DNA of 64,000 nucleotides from an uncultured Lachnospiraceae bacterium (GTDB lineage Bacteria; Bacillota; Clostridia; Lachnospirales; Lachnospiraceae): contig CAMWPB010000017.1 in the NCBI GenBank assembly GCA_947176065.1, positions 1-64,000 on the forward strand, read 5' to 3'. Made by a program: the position numbers and the translations under genes. The notes beneath the pieces are model-generated. The model was given only the letters and a program-made list of their open reading frames with translations, ran no database searches and had not been told where the DNA came from. Below, in pieces: positions 11,891 through 22,590 of this stretch. Numbering within the stretch: position 1 is the first letter of the stretch; each line of letters opens with the position of its first letter.

Positions 11891-13000
11891 TTATTCTACA
11901 TTGATAAAGTTTACGGGAAGAATCATATAAATATAGCTCTCTTTTTCATCCTTGATAAAACAGGGCGCCTTCGGATTCACCATATAAATCAGAATTTCCT
12001 CATCCTCAATTACGCGAAGCGCATCAATCAAGAACTTGGGATTGAATCCGATCTTCAGATCCTTTCCTTCTTTTTCGATATCTATATCTTCATCCATACT
12101 GCCAACAGTGGAATTCATCTTAAGCTGCATGGAAGCGTCCTTCACATCGATAATGACAGGCTTCTTATCCCCTTCCTTTACAAGGAGGGTGGCTCTGTCG
12201 ATACAGTCGAGAAGCTCTCTCTTATTCATTTTAATTTTTGTCTCGTAATCGCTGGAAAGCATCTGGTCTATCTTAAAATACTCTCCCTCAATTAACCGGG
12301 AAACAACGACTGTGTCGTTAAACTCAAATAAAATATGTTTATCCGTAAAGAAAATGTAAACATCCTTATCCATATCCCCGGATAAAATCTTACTGATTTC
12401 ACTTAATGTCTTTCCGGGAACCACTACCTTTTTGCTGTCATAGGAATTCTTAAGGGCAATCTTTCTGATGGAAATACGATGTCCGTCCAGAGAAACCACC
12501 TTTAACATATCGCCTGTAATCTCAAACAGCTCGCCTGTCATCAACTTATTATTTTCATTATCAGCTATGGAAAAAATAGTCTGCCTGATCACTTCCTTCA
12601 ATGTAAACTGGGAAATAACAACAGAATCATTTCTCTCTATCTCAGGAAGGTAAGAAAAATCCTCTCCTGATTTTCCGATAATATTGAATTTTGCCTTTTC
12701 ACAGGTAATCGTTGTCTTAAAGGAAGGGTCCGTCTCAATGGTGATATCATTGTCAGGAAGCTTCCTCACAATCTCAAGAAAAATCTTAGCATCAAGGGCA
12801 ATCATTCCCTTCTCTATAATTTCTCCTTCAATCACAGTCTCAATTCCAAGCTCCATGTCGTTGGCAGTCAGTTTGATACTACCTCCAGTAGTATCTACCA
12901 GAATACATTCCAGAATAGACATGGTAGTTTTATTTGGGACAGCTTTTGATACTGTCTGTACGCCGGTTAACAAATTAGATTTTGTACATACGATTTTCAT
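11891..13000 (-). CDS. dnaN: DNA polymerase III beta clamp
   Basis: 369 aa beta clamp; adjacent to dnaA. Confidence 0.97.
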   Translation of the reverse strand: MKIVCTKSNLLTGVQTVSKAVPNKTTMSILECILVDTTGGSIKLTANDMELGIETVIEGEIIEKGMIALDAKIFLEIVRKLPDNDITIETDPSFKTTITCEKAKFNIIGKSGEDFSYLPEIERNDSVVISQFTLKEVIRQTIFSIADNENNKLMTGELFEITGDMLKVVSLDGHRISIRKIALKNSYDSKKVVVPGKTLSEISKILSGDMDKDVYIFFTDKHILFEFNDTVVVSRLIEGEYFKIDQMLSSDYETKIKMNKRELLDCIDRATLLVKEGDKKPVIIDVKDASMQLKMNSTVGSMDEDIDIEKEGKDLKIGFNPKFLIDALRVIEDEEILIYMVNPKAPCFIKDEKESYIYMILPVNFINVE

Positions 13001-13001
13001 C

Positions 13002-13292
13002 TGTGAATAACTTCCTTTCCTGCTTGTGGGTGATTTGAAGTTCCGCCTTAAGTTAATAAATTAAAAAATATTCCGTAGTAATCATAATAATAGATGTAGA
13101 TATGTGAATAACCCCATCTGTCCCATTATTTATCAGCATTTTTAAAAAATTTATGATGTTGATAATTCAGGACAACCTGATGATAAATCAAAAGTTATAA
13201 ACAATTCTTTTTTACCTATATAAATGACATTAATGTCATAACATGGTCATTCACATTAAATTTACAATGGATGTTGAAAACATTGTGTATAA
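13002..13292. promoter_or_regulatory. dnaA-dnaN intergenic DnaA-box cluster
   Basis: One-mismatch boxes TGTGAATAA (13002-13010, 13103-13111) and TGTGTATAA (13284-13292). Confidence 0.55.
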
Positions 13293-13295
13293 CGA

Positions 13296-14690
13296 TTAGG
13301 GCATGATTTTCTTTCTGATGATATCTACCTTATTTTTTAATTCTTCATTTTCTTCCATTTCTTTATTAATTGTTTTAATGCCGTGTAAAACCGTAGTGTG
13401 ATCCTTTTTGCCGACTGCTTTTGCTATGTTCTGTAAGGAATTTGCTGTCATTTCCCTGCAAAAATACATCACTACCTGTCTTGCCTGGACAAGTTCTGCC
13501 GTTCTTTTTTTAGATGCGATATCTTCAGGACTGATGCCGAAGTGTTCCGCAACTACTTCTATAATAAAAGAAGTGGTGATCTCTTTCTTATTATTCGGAT
13601 AAATCACATCCTTCAGGGCTTCTTCCGCATATTCCAGATTGATATCTACTTTATTTAATTTGGAGAAGGCCATAATTTTATTTAAAGCGCCCTCCAACTC
13701 CCTGATATTGGATTTTACGTTCTCCGCAATATATTGTAAAACTTCATTGTCAATTTCTTTGTTATAGTTTTCTGTATTTTTTTGAAGAATTGCCATTCTT
13801 GTCTCATAGTCCGGCGGCTGGATGTCTGCGATCAGACCCCATTCAAACCGGGAACGCAGCCTTTCCTCCAATGTTTCCATATCCTTTGGAGGCTTGTCTG
13901 AGGATAAAATAATCTGTTTACCCGCAGAGTGCAGAGTGTTGAAGGTGTGGAAAAATTCTTCCTGGGTGCTTTCCTTACCGATGATAAACTGAATATCATC
14001 AATCATAAGAATATCCACTGTCCTGTATTTATCCCTCATATTATTCATTTTCAGGGCGTCACCGCTTCTGATACAGCTGATCACTTCGTTGGTAAAGTTT
14101 TCGGAAGTGACATACAAAACTTTCATTTTCGGATTTTTCTCTAATATAAAATGTCCGATGGAATGCATCAGGTGTGTTTTCCCAAGTCCTGCTCCTCCAT
14201 ATATATAGAGAGGATTGTATACTTCTCCCGGAGACTCCGCCGCAGCCAGAGCTGCAGAGTGCGCTAATTTGTTATTACTTCCTACAACAAAGGTATCAAA
14301 TTTATATTTTGGATTCAGATTTGCATTTTCATAATTTACATGATTGGTTGGTTTAACTGTGGATTCTTTATTTTTATTCTGTTCTTTGGCTTCTTTTTCT
14401 AATATAAAAGAAATATCATAAGTATGATTCATCATTTCAGAAACAATGACTTTAAAAAAGTTTTTATATTTAGAAGAAATGTAATTGAGAGCATGGGCCT
14501 GATCGGAAGGTATCATAATGATAACCACGTTATCCTTCACATCATAAAAGCGGAGAGGTTTAATCCAGGTATCATAGGAAACATCAGTCAGTTCATATTC
14601 TTTTCTGATTGTATCTTTAATCTCATCCCAATTTTCTTTGATAGAATCCATAATATCTGTATCCCCATTGTTTTCTGATATAAAATACAT
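13296..14690 (-). CDS. dnaA: Chromosomal replication initiator DnaA (true start more likely Met at 14651)
   Basis: GGAGLGKTHLMHSIGH, ILMIDDIQF, DHTTVLHGIKTI; MDSIKENWDEI at 14651 follows a GGGGA-like SD. Confidence 0.97.
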   Translation of the reverse strand: MYFISENNGDTDIMDSIKENWDEIKDTIRKEYELTDVSYDTWIKPLRFYDVKDNVVIIMIPSDQAHALNYISSKYKNFFKVIVSEMMNHTYDISFILEKEAKEQNKNKESTVKPTNHVNYENANLNPKYKFDTFVVGSNNKLAHSAALAAAESPGEVYNPLYIYGGAGLGKTHLMHSIGHFILEKNPKMKVLYVTSENFTNEVISCIRSGDALKMNNMRDKYRTVDILMIDDIQFIIGKESTQEEFFHTFNTLHSAGKQIILSSDKPPKDMETLEERLRSRFEWGLIADIQPPDYETRMAILQKNTENYNKEIDNEVLQYIAENVKSNIRELEGALNKIMAFSKLNKVDINLEYAEEALKDVIYPNNKKEITTSFIIEVVAEHFGISPEDIASKKRTAELVQARQVVMYFCREMTANSLQNIAKAVGKKDHTTVLHGIKTINKEMEENEELKNKVDIIRKKIMP

Positions 14691-14699
14691 GATGTTATC

Positions 14700-15010
14700 A
14701 TTTCAGATAATTTATGCTACATCGAAATTACCCTACCATATATAATAATACAAACATCAGAAAAATTCAAATAATAAGTTATCCACGCGAAGAAGAGGTA
14801 TGTGGATACCAATTTACACATATATAAAATGTGTGTTAAAATTTTTTATCAACAATAAAGATGAAAGTTATCCACATATTTATGAACATATTGTGGATTA
14901 ATTATGTAAATCTTTAGAAATGGAAATTATATAATGAAATAAGAAAATTAAAAAAAGTAAAAAAATACATGGTTTTACTTGACGTTTTCCTATTAATTAT
15001 ATATAATCAA
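14700..15010. other. oriC: Origin of replication (oriC) region
   Basis: Divergent dnaA/rpmH; boxes TTATCCACG 14779, TGTGGATAC 14801, TTATCAACA 14846, perfect TTATCCACA 14878, TGTGGATTA 14902; AT-rich tract 14911-15010. Confidence 0.85.
14979..15007 (+). promoter_or_regulatory. rpmH promoter
   Basis: TTGACG (14979-14984), 17 bp, TATAAT (15002-15007). Confidence 0.75.
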
Positions 15011-15087
15011 CATGTTGTTTTCCAAATAATGATAACATTAGGTTTACCTTATAAAATAGTAAGGTTCTGAAAAGGAGGTGCGATGGA

Positions 15088-15222
15088 ATGAAAATGACGT
15101 TTCAGCCTAAAAAAAGGCATAGGTCTAAGGTTCACGGTTTTCGGAAAAGAATGAGTACCAAGGGTGGAAGAAAAGTCTTAGCTGCAAGACGTGCAAAGGG
15201 AAGAAAGAGATTATCAGCATAG
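15088..15222 (+). CDS. rpmH: 50S ribosomal protein L34 (missed by the ORF track)
   Basis: Translation [56 protein letters not shown] upstream. Confidence 0.98.
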   Translation: MKMTFQPKKRHRSKVHGFRKRMSTKGGRKVLAARRAKGRKRLSA

Positions 15223-15246
15223 GCCGCATTTATGTGGCCTATTTTT
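15220..15246 (+). terminator. Rho-independent terminator/attenuator between rpmH and rnpA
   Basis: TAGGCCGCA-TTTA-TGTGGCCTA then TTTTT; 5' arm contains the rpmH stop codon. Confidence 0.75.
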
Positions 15247-15334
15247 CTAACTACTCAGAGCAGTGCAAAATGTATAAAAGGTTAGATATGAGTTTGTGAG
15301 TCAGCACTGTTTAGATAGGGAGAGATCGAATAAA

Positions 15335-15697
15335 ATGGTATTTTCAGAGTCATTAAAGAAAAACCAGGATTTCCGGAATGTTTATGAAAACGGCAAAAGC
15401 TACGCCGATAAGTATTTGGTAATGTATGTACTGGAAAACAACAAAAACATAAACAGACTGGGTATTTCCGCCAGTAAGAAAGTGGGAAACAGTGTAGTGA
15501 GACACCGCTTTGCCAGACTGGTGAGAGAAAGTTACCGGCTACACGAAAATATATTTAATAGTGGTTTAGATATAGTAGTCGTTGCGAGAAAAAGTGCGGC
15601 ATCGGTTGGTTTTTTTGAAATCGAGAGCGCACTGTTACATCTTTCAAAGCTTCATCATATCATTAAAGTTTATTTTTATGATTGTGAAGAAAGATAA
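15335..15697 (+). CDS. rnpA: Ribonuclease P protein component
   Basis: GISASKKVGNSVVRHRFARLVRESYRLH; start set to MVFSESLKKNQDFRNVY. Confidence 0.97.
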   Translation: MVFSESLKKNQDFRNVYENGKSYADKYLVMYVLENNKNINRLGISASKKVGNSVVRHRFARLVRESYRLHENIFNSGLDIVVVARKSAASVGFFEIESALLHLSKLHHIIKVYFYDCEER

Positions 15698-15753
15698 CTA
15701 TTCAGTATAGGTCGAAGCATTTACTGCTGAGACCGTAAGAATATGACACAGAT

Positions 15754-15875
15754 ATGCAAAATTCTATCGTCGAAGACGGTTCTAAGCGCCAGTGGCGCTT
15801 GGTTAGAACGGACCGAAGCGGAGCGAAGACTTTGGAATGAATTTTGCATCGGAACTGTGAAGGGACTGAACAGTT
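15754..15875. repeat. Palindromic MITE-like/structured element
   Basis: Perfect 11-bp inverted repeat ATGCAAAATTC (15754-15764)/GAATTTTGCAT (15839-15849), internal hairpins, and flanking hairpin AACTGT/ACAGTT (15853-15875). Confidence 0.6.
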
Positions 15876-15889
15876 ACGAATTAGAATTT

Positions 15890-16102
15890 ATGATGAAAAA
15901 AGTTGTGATCTGTTTTATCAAATTCTATAGAAAATATATTTCTCCCATGAAGAGCACGAAGTGCCCTTATATACCTACCTGTTCGGAATACGGGCTGGAG
16001 GCTGTGGAAAAATACGGCGCTTTCAAGGGGGGACTTCTTGCTTTCTGGAGAATATGCAGATGTAATCCTTTTTCAAAAGGTGGTTATGATCCTGTTCCCT
16101 GA
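15890..16102 (+). CDS. yidD: Membrane protein insertion efficiency factor YidD
   Basis: [63 protein letters not shown]-track N-terminal extension is the palindromic element. Confidence 0.95.
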   Translation: MMKKVVICFIKFYRKYISPMKSTKCPYIPTCSEYGLEAVEKYGAFKGGLLAFWRICRCNPFSKGGYDPVP

Positions 16103-16148
16103 CAATAGGAATAACGGGAAACTTGTTTTTGTAAGGAGGTAAGACATT

Positions 16149-17453
16149 TTGTCAAATATTTTGTTGACCCAGGATACAGGAAAGATTATCGGACCTGTGG
16201 CAAAATTATTGGGTTATATTATGGAAGGCATTTTTTATGTGATAGACAAAATCGGCATTCCTAATATCGGACTTGCCATTATCCTGTTCACTATTGTTAT
16301 TTATCTGTTATTGATGCCTCTCACGATCAAACAGCAGAAATTTTCCAAGCTTTCTGCCAAGATGAATCCCGAGTTACAGGAGATTCAGAAAAAGTATAAG
16401 AACAAAAAAGACAATGATTCCATGATGGCCATGAACATGGAAACCCAGGCAGTTTATGCGAAGTACGGCGTTTCTCCTTCGGGAAGCTGTGTGCAGCTTT
16501 TGATCCAGATGCCCATTTTGCTGGCGCTTTACCGGGTAATTTATAATATTCCTGCATATGTTGGTAAAGTAAAGGATGCCTTTTTCCCTCTGGTGGATAA
16601 ACTGATTGCCGAGCAGGGCAGTGTGGAATTTCTAAAAGGTTTCTCCAACGCCAATATGTTTACGAAACAGTTTGAAAATGAAAATTTTGTGGGCGGCGTT
16701 ACTTCCTATGTGCAGAATACCTTTGTAGATGTACTGAATAAAGCTTCCAGTGCAGAATGGGTGAGTCTGAAAGAAAATTTTTCCAGTCTTTCCGCAGATA
16801 TTGACCATACTGTGTCTTTGCTTGACCAGTATAATAATTTCTTAGGCCTGAGCATGTCCAACTCTCCTTCCTTTACTTTCGGTGAGGCAAGAGCGACAGG
16901 GTCTGTTTTGATGATGATTGCTGCTTTTTCGATTCCGGTACTTGCGGCGTTGACACAGTGGATTAATGTAAAGCTGATGCCCCAGCAGCCTACCAATACG
17001 GAAAATGAACAGCAGAATACCATGGCGCAGTCCATGAAAACAATGAATATGGTTATGCCGATCATGTCCGCTGTTTTCTGCTATACGCTGCCTGCTGGTA
17101 TGGGACTTTACTGGGTAGCCGGTGCGGTGGTAAGAAGTATCCAGCAGATTCTGATCAATAAACATATTGATAAGATGGATCTGGATGAGCTTATTAAGAA
17201 GAACGAAGAAAAGGCCAAAAAGAAAATGGAAAAAGCTGGCCAAAAGGCAGAGAAGATGGCTGCTTATGCGAGCATGAACACAAAAAATGCAGGCATGGCG
17301 TCGAAGGCTTCCGTTTCTTCCAAACTGAGTCAGGAAGAGAAAGAAGAGCTGGTCAGAAAATCAACAGAGTACTACAGCAAAAATGCAAAACCCGGCAGTA
17401 TGATGGCTAAGGCAAACATGGTAAAGGAATACAACGAAAAAAATAATAAATAA
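16149..17453 (+). CDS. yidC: YidC/Oxa1 family membrane insertase
   Basis: Hydrophobic segments, QQKFSKLSAKMNPELQEIQKKYK; synteny. Confidence 0.95.
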   Translation: MSNILLTQDTGKIIGPVAKLLGYIMEGIFYVIDKIGIPNIGLAIILFTIVIYLLLMPLTIKQQKFSKLSAKMNPELQEIQKKYKNKKDNDSMMAMNMETQAVYAKYGVSPSGSCVQLLIQMPILLALYRVIYNIPAYVGKVKDAFFPLVDKLIAEQGSVEFLKGFSNANMFTKQFENENFVGGVTSYVQNTFVDVLNKASSAEWVSLKENFSSLSADIDHTVSLLDQYNNFLGLSMSNSPSFTFGEARATGSVLMMIAAFSIPVLAALTQWINVKLMPQQPTNTENEQQNTMAQSMKTMNMVMPIMSAVFCYTLPAGMGLYWVAGAVVRSIQQILINKHIDKMDLDELIKKNEEKAKKKMEKAGQKAEKMAAYASMNTKNAGMASKASVSSKLSQEEKEELVRKSTEYYSKNAKPGSMMAKANMVKEYNEKNNK

Positions 17454-17469
17454 AACAGGAGGTAAAAAG

Positions 17470-18159
17470 ATGGACTTTATTGAAATATCCGCAAAAACCG
17501 TAGATGATGCGATTACAGAAGCTTGTCAGAAATTTACTGTAACCAGCGATAAGCTGGAATATGAAGTAGTAGATGAAGGAAAGACCGGATTACTCGGTAT
17601 CGGTGCAAGGCCCGCTGTTATTAAGGTAAGAGTAAAATCTTCTGTGGAAGATAAAGCAAAGGATTTCCTGAAAGAAGTTTTCGCTGCGATGGATCTTACC
17701 GTTGTTGCAAATATTGATTATAAAGAAGAAGAAAATTCTATGGATATCGAACTTTCCGGGGATGAAATGGGTATTCTGATCGGTAAGAGAGGTCAGACGC
17801 TGGATTCCCTGCAGTATCTGGTATCTCTGGTAGTCAATAAGGATACGGAAAATTATATCAGGGTTAAGGTTGATACGGAAAATTACCGTAAGAGAAGAAA
17901 AGATACGCTGGAAAACCTGGCTAAGAATATTTCCTATAAGGTGAAAAGAACAAAGAGACCTGTTTCTCTGGAGCCTATGAATCCTTATGAGAGAAGAATT
18001 ATTCATTCTGCTCTTCAGAATGATAAGTATGTGACTACTTACAGCGAAGGAGACGAACCCTTCCGTCATGTGGTTGTAGTTTTGAAGAAGTATGAGAGAG
18101 GCGAAAGAAGATACGAAAAGAATTACGAGAAGAGCTATGACAACAAAGCTGATGAATAA
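17470..18159 (+). CDS. jag: RNA-binding protein Jag/KhpB (Jag_N-KH-R3H)
   Basis: EYEVVDEGKTGLLGIGARPAVIKV; ILIGKRGQTLDSLQYLVS; R3H C-terminus. Confidence 0.95.
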   Translation: MDFIEISAKTVDDAITEACQKFTVTSDKLEYEVVDEGKTGLLGIGARPAVIKVRVKSSVEDKAKDFLKEVFAAMDLTVVANIDYKEEENSMDIELSGDEMGILIGKRGQTLDSLQYLVSLVVNKDTENYIRVKVDTENYRKRRKDTLENLAKNISYKVKRTKRPVSLEPMNPYERRIIHSALQNDKYVTTYSEGDEPFRHVVVVLKKYERGERRYEKNYEKSYDNKADE

Positions 18160-18176
18160 ACAGAGATAGAATGTGT

Positions 18177-18210
18177 GAAAACCGGTGGGTAAATAAGCCT
18201 GCCGGTTTTT
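18177..18210 (+). terminator. Rho-independent terminator after jag
   Basis: AAAACCGGTGGG-TAAATAAG-CCTGCCGGTTTTT. Confidence 0.7.
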
Positions 18211-18293
18211 GTCATAGTGGATTTTTTGTGAAGTATGTAGTAAAATTGAATAACTGTAGAAAAAATCGTCGCAATTATATTTGGGAGAAAAAT

Positions 18294-19751
18294 ATGAGAA
18301 CAGATACGATCGCTGCTATCGCTACCGCTCTTTCTGATTCGGGAATAGGAATCATACGGGTAAGCGGTGAAGATGCAATTCCGATTGTCCACAAAATATA
18401 TCGCAATAAAAAAAATCAGGAGGTTCTTTCTGATTATAAATCGCACACAATCCATTATGGTTTTATTATAGAAAAAAACGGAAACCTGATTGACGAAGTG
18501 ATGGTTTCCGTTATGAAGTCGCCTCATAGTTATACGACGGAAAATACGGTAGAAATTAATTGTCATGGCGGAGCCCTGATGATGAAAAAGATTCTTATGA
18601 CAGTGATAGAGGCGGGAGCCAGATTAGCGGAGCCGGGAGAGTTTACGAAGCGGGCTTTTCTGAATGGGAGAATGGATCTTTCGAGGGCGGAAGCGGTTAT
18701 GGATATGATCCATGCAAAAAACCAGTTTGCCCTTAGAGCTTCCATAAGACAGCTTCGGGGTTCTGTATTTGATAAGATAAAAGAGCTTCGGAAAAAAATT
18801 TTATATGAAATTGCTTTTATCGAATCGGCTTTGGATGACCCGGAGCATATCAGTCTGGATGGATATACGGAAAGGTTATCAGATCAGGTATGTTATCTTG
18901 TGAAAGAAATCAACAGGCTTTTAAATTCCGCGGATGATGGGAAGATGTTAAAAGAAGGAATTCGTACGGTTATTGTGGGTAAGCCGAATGTGGGAAAATC
19001 TTCTCTTTTGAATCTTCTGGTGGGACAGGACCGGGCTATCGTTACGGATGTCGCGGGAACCACGAGAGATACATTGGAGGAAACAGTTACTTTAGGAGAT
19101 ATCACTTTAAATGTTTATGATACCGCAGGAATCAGAAATACAGAGGATGTGGTGGAAAAAATAGGCGTTGAGAAGGCTAAGACAATTTCTGAGGACGCAG
19201 ATCTGATCTTATATGTGATGGATACTTCTATTCCTGTTGATGAGAATGATAAAAATATTTTGTGGATGATAAAGGATAAGAAAGTGATCATTCTTTTAAA
19301 TAAGTCAGATCTGGATGAAGTGGTTGACCAATCATCGGTAGATGCTTTGTTGTTGGAGGTTACAAAAAAGAGCGGCAGTCTGTATGGGTTGTCTGGAATA
19401 AAATGTGAAGAAGAAAAGGAACAGGATGACAATATTCAAATGATCAGAATTTCTGCCAAAGAAAATGAAGGTTTAGATACTCTGGCTGATTTGATAAAGA
19501 AAATGTTTTTTCATGGGCAGATTTCTTATGACGATGAAGTTTGTATTACCAGTTCCCGTCATAAGGAGGCGCTTTTGGAAGCGCTTGACAGTATGAATCA
19601 GGTTCGTTTCAGTCTTGAAAATGATATGCCGGAGGATTTTTATTCTATTGATCTGATGAATGCTTACGCTTCTCTCGGAAGGATTATAGGGGAAGAGGTG
19701 GAAGATGATCTGGTGAATGAAATATTTTCTAAATTCTGTATGGGAAAGTAA
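18294..19751 (+). CDS. mnmE: tRNA uridine-5-carboxymethylaminomethyl(34) synthesis GTPase MnmE
   Basis: [38 protein letters not shown]-terminal FCMGK; start trimmed from 18171. Confidence 0.97.
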   Translation: MRTDTIAAIATALSDSGIGIIRVSGEDAIPIVHKIYRNKKNQEVLSDYKSHTIHYGFIIEKNGNLIDEVMVSVMKSPHSYTTENTVEINCHGGALMMKKILMTVIEAGARLAEPGEFTKRAFLNGRMDLSRAEAVMDMIHAKNQFALRASIRQLRGSVFDKIKELRKKILYEIAFIESALDDPEHISLDGYTERLSDQVCYLVKEINRLLNSADDGKMLKEGIRTVIVGKPNVGKSSLLNLLVGQDRAIVTDVAGTTRDTLEETVTLGDITLNVYDTAGIRNTEDVVEKIGVEKAKTISEDADLILYVMDTSIPVDENDKNILWMIKDKKVIILLNKSDLDEVVDQSSVDALLLEVTKKSGSLYGLSGIKCEEEKEQDDNIQMIRISAKENEGLDTLADLIKKMFFHGQISYDDEVCITSSRHKEALLEALDSMNQVRFSLENDMPEDFYSIDLMNAYASLGRIIGEEVEDDLVNEIFSKFCMGK

Positions 19752-19806
19752 GTTTTTATATTTTTTTGTAAGTAGTAAAAAGTTATTCGGAATGAGGGTG
19801 TTGGTA

Positions 19807-21717
19807 ATGTCAGAATTGAGAGAAGTATGCGATGTTTGTGTGGTCGGTGCGGGACATGCGGGGTGTGAGGCGGCTTTGGCCTGTGCGCGGCTTGGCTTTG
19901 AGACTGTGATTTTTACGGTGAGTGTGGACAGTATAGCCCTTATGCCCTGTAATCCCAATATCGGCGGAACTTCCAAGGGACATCTGGTGAGGGAAATTGA
20001 TGCGCTTGGCGGGGAAATGGGAAAAAACATTGATAAGACATTTATTCAGTCTAAAATGTTAAATAAATCCAAAGGACCGGCAGTGCATTCTCTCAGGGCG
20101 CAGGCGGATAAAGCGGAATATACCCGAATGATGCGAAAAGTTTTGGAGAATCAGGATCATCTGACAATCAGGCAGGCAGAAGTCTGTGAACTTCTTGTGG
20201 AAAAAAACGAGGAATCTTCTTCTGAAATGGTAACAAAAAAAATAGTGGGATTGAAAACTTTTACGGGGACTGTTTACGAATGTAAGGCGGTCATTTTATG
20301 TACGGGTACTTATCTGAAAGCCAGATGTCTCTGTGGGGAGGCAATTACTTATACAGGACCGAATGGTCTGCAGGCGGCCAATCATCTGACAGATTCTCTT
20401 TTAGATTTGGGAATTGAAATTCGTCGTTTTAAAACGGGAACTCCGGCAAGAATGGACAGGCGTTCCCTTGATTTTGATAAAATGGAAGAGCAGTTCGGAG
20501 ATGAGAGGGTTATTCCTTTTTCCTTTTCCACAGATCCGGATGAGGTGCAGATAGATCAGGTGTCCTGTTATCTGACTTATACCAATGAGCAGACCCATGA
20601 TATTATCAGGGCGAATCTTGACAGATCCCCTATCTATGCGGGAGTGATAGAGGGAACGGGTCCCAGGTATTGTCCTTCTATTGAAGATAAAGTAGTTAAG
20701 TTTTCGGATAAGGACAGGCATCAGGTTTTTATTGAACCTGAAGGGCTTCATACAAATGAAATGTATGTGAGCGGCATGTCTTCTTCACTGCCTGAGGATG
20801 TACAGCTTGCTATGTACCGTACGGTGCCCGGAATGGAACATTGTAAGATGGTGAGAAATGCCTATGCCATAGAGTATGACTGCATAGATCCGAAGCAGCT
20901 TTATCCTACTTTGGAATTTAAGGATATCAAAGGACTTTTCAGCGGCGGGCAGTTTAACGGCAGCAGTGGTTATGAGGAAGCGGCGGCGCAGGGTCTGATA
21001 GCGGGTATCAATGCATCGCTTTCCATTCAGGGAAAAGAGCAGATTGTTCTGGATCGTTCTCAGGCTTATATCGGTGTTTTGATTGATGATCTGGTTACGA
21101 AGGAAAATTTTGAGCCATATCGTATGATGACTTCCAGAGCGGAATACCGTCTTTTGCTCCGTCAGGACAATGCGGATCTGAGGCTTCGTCAAATCGGTTA
21201 TGAGGTTGGTCTGGTTTCGGAAGAGCTTTATCAGAAAACATTAAATAAGAAAAAACAGATTGATAAAGAGATTTTGCGATTAAAAAATACAGTGGTAGGC
21301 GCTTCTAAAAATATACAGGAATTTTTGTTGGCTCATGAAAGCGCTCCATTAAAAACAGGTGTTACGATGGCGGAGTTGATCTGCCGCCCTGAGCTAACAT
21401 ATGAGATGATTGAAGAGATTGACCTTGAGAGAATGTCTCTTCCGGCGGATGTGGTGGAACAGGTGGAGATTGAAATTAAGTATGAAGGGTATATCGAAAG
21501 ACAGTTAAAGCAGGTAGAGCATTATAAAAAGATGGAAAAGAAAAAAATTCCTGCCGGTCTGGATTACAATGAGGTAGGCAGCCTGCGGCTGGAGGCAAGA
21601 CAGAAGCTGATTGCCTATCAGCCTGTATCCGTTGGACAGGCTTCACGGATATCGGGTGTTTCACCAGCGGATATTTCTGTGCTTTTGGTGTATTTGGAAA
21701 ACTATAGAAGAAAGTGA
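19807..21717 (+). CDS. mnmG: tRNA uridine-5-carboxymethylaminomethyl(34) synthesis enzyme MnmG
   Basis: [46 protein letters not shown]; start trimmed to MSELREVC after GAGGGTG. Confidence 0.97.
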   Translation: MSELREVCDVCVVGAGHAGCEAALACARLGFETVIFTVSVDSIALMPCNPNIGGTSKGHLVREIDALGGEMGKNIDKTFIQSKMLNKSKGPAVHSLRAQADKAEYTRMMRKVLENQDHLTIRQAEVCELLVEKNEESSSEMVTKKIVGLKTFTGTVYECKAVILCTGTYLKARCLCGEAITYTGPNGLQAANHLTDSLLDLGIEIRRFKTGTPARMDRRSLDFDKMEEQFGDERVIPFSFSTDPDEVQIDQVSCYLTYTNEQTHDIIRANLDRSPIYAGVIEGTGPRYCPSIEDKVVKFSDKDRHQVFIEPEGLHTNEMYVSGMSSSLPEDVQLAMYRTVPGMEHCKMVRNAYAIEYDCIDPKQLYPTLEFKDIKGLFSGGQFNGSSGYEEAAAQGLIAGINASLSIQGKEQIVLDRSQAYIGVLIDDLVTKENFEPYRMMTSRAEYRLLLRQDNADLRLRQIGYEVGLVSEELYQKTLNKKKQIDKEILRLKNTVVGASKNIQEFLLAHESAPLKTGVTMAELICRPELTYEMIEEIDLERMSLPADVVEQVEIEIKYEGYIERQLKQVEHYKKMEKKKIPAGLDYNEVGSLRLEARQKLIAYQPVSVGQASRISGVSPADISVLLVYLENYRRK

Positions 21718-21769
21718 ACGATTCGAAGAGTTTTATATATTGTAAATTAGAAAAATATGAGGTGAAATT

Positions 21770-22516
21770 TTGAATTTAGAAAAACTAACACAGTTTAGAA
21801 AAGACCTGGAAGAATTACATATTGTGTTGTCAGACATACAATTCAATCAGTTTCTTACTTACTATGATCTGCTTGTGGAAAAAAATAAGGTGATGAATCT
21901 GACAGCGATCACGGAATTTGACGAGGTGATGAAAAAACATTTTATAGACAGTCTTTCTCTGGTAAAGGTTTGCGATTTGAAAGGCAGTATTTCTGTTATC
22001 GACGTGGGAACAGGAGCGGGATTTCCCGGTGTGCCTCTTAAGATTGCGTTTCCTGATTTGCATCTGACACTTTTGGATTCTTTGAATAAGAGAGTGGGAT
22101 TTTTACAGGAAGTGATTGAAAAACTTGAGCTTCAAAATGTACAGGCAATTCACGGTAGGGCGGAAGATTTTGCAAAGCCGGATCAGATGCGGGAAAGTTT
22201 TGATCTTTGTGTTTCAAGGGCTGTGGCAAATTTATCTGTATTGTCGGAGTATTGTCTTCCTTATGTAAAAGTTGGTGGAAAGTTTATTTCTTATAAATCC
22301 GATAAAGTTAATATGGAATCAGAGGGAAATAAAACCGAGATTATGGAAGCGGAACATGCGATATCCGTTTTGGGAGGAAAGCTGGCGGTGCAGAAAGAGT
22401 TTACACTTCCCTCATCCGATATTTACAGAAATTTGGTTGTGATAGAAAAAAACCGCCCTACTCCGAAGCAGTATCCTCGGAAAGCAGGGACGGCAAGTAA
22501 GAAGCCATTAATGTAA
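21770..22516 (+). CDS. rsmG: 16S rRNA (guanine(527)-N(7))-methyltransferase RsmG, TTG start
   Basis: VIDVGTGAGFPGVPLKIAFPDLHLTLLDSLNKRVGFL; follows mnmG. Confidence 0.96.
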   Translation: MNLEKLTQFRKDLEELHIVLSDIQFNQFLTYYDLLVEKNKVMNLTAITEFDEVMKKHFIDSLSLVKVCDLKGSISVIDVGTGAGFPGVPLKIAFPDLHLTLLDSLNKRVGFLQEVIEKLELQNVQAIHGRAEDFAKPDQMRESFDLCVSRAVANLSVLSEYCLPYVKVGGKFISYKSDKVNMESEGNKTEIMEAEHAISVLGGKLAVQKEFTLPSSDIYRNLVVIEKNRPTPKQYPRKAGTASKKPLM

Positions 22517-22590
22517 AAATTGCGACAGCGTAAACCATTTCGGGAGAATGCGAAGCATTCTCTAAATCGTCGCTGCCGGGCAACAATTTT
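22516..22590. terminator. Structured bidirectional terminator between convergent genes
   Basis: Terminal inverted repeat AAAATTG (22516-22522)/CAATTTT (22584-22590) with internal GAGAATGC-GAA-GCATTCTC; fills the whole intergenic gap. Confidence 0.55.

Noticed and set aside
15743-15889. 49-codon N-terminal extension of yidD
   Set aside because: Encoded entirely by the palindromic element; YidD homology begins at [14 protein letters not shown].
18171-18293. 41-codon N-terminal extension of mnmE
   Set aside because: Overlaps the jag terminator hairpin; MnmE homology starts at [12 protein letters not shown].
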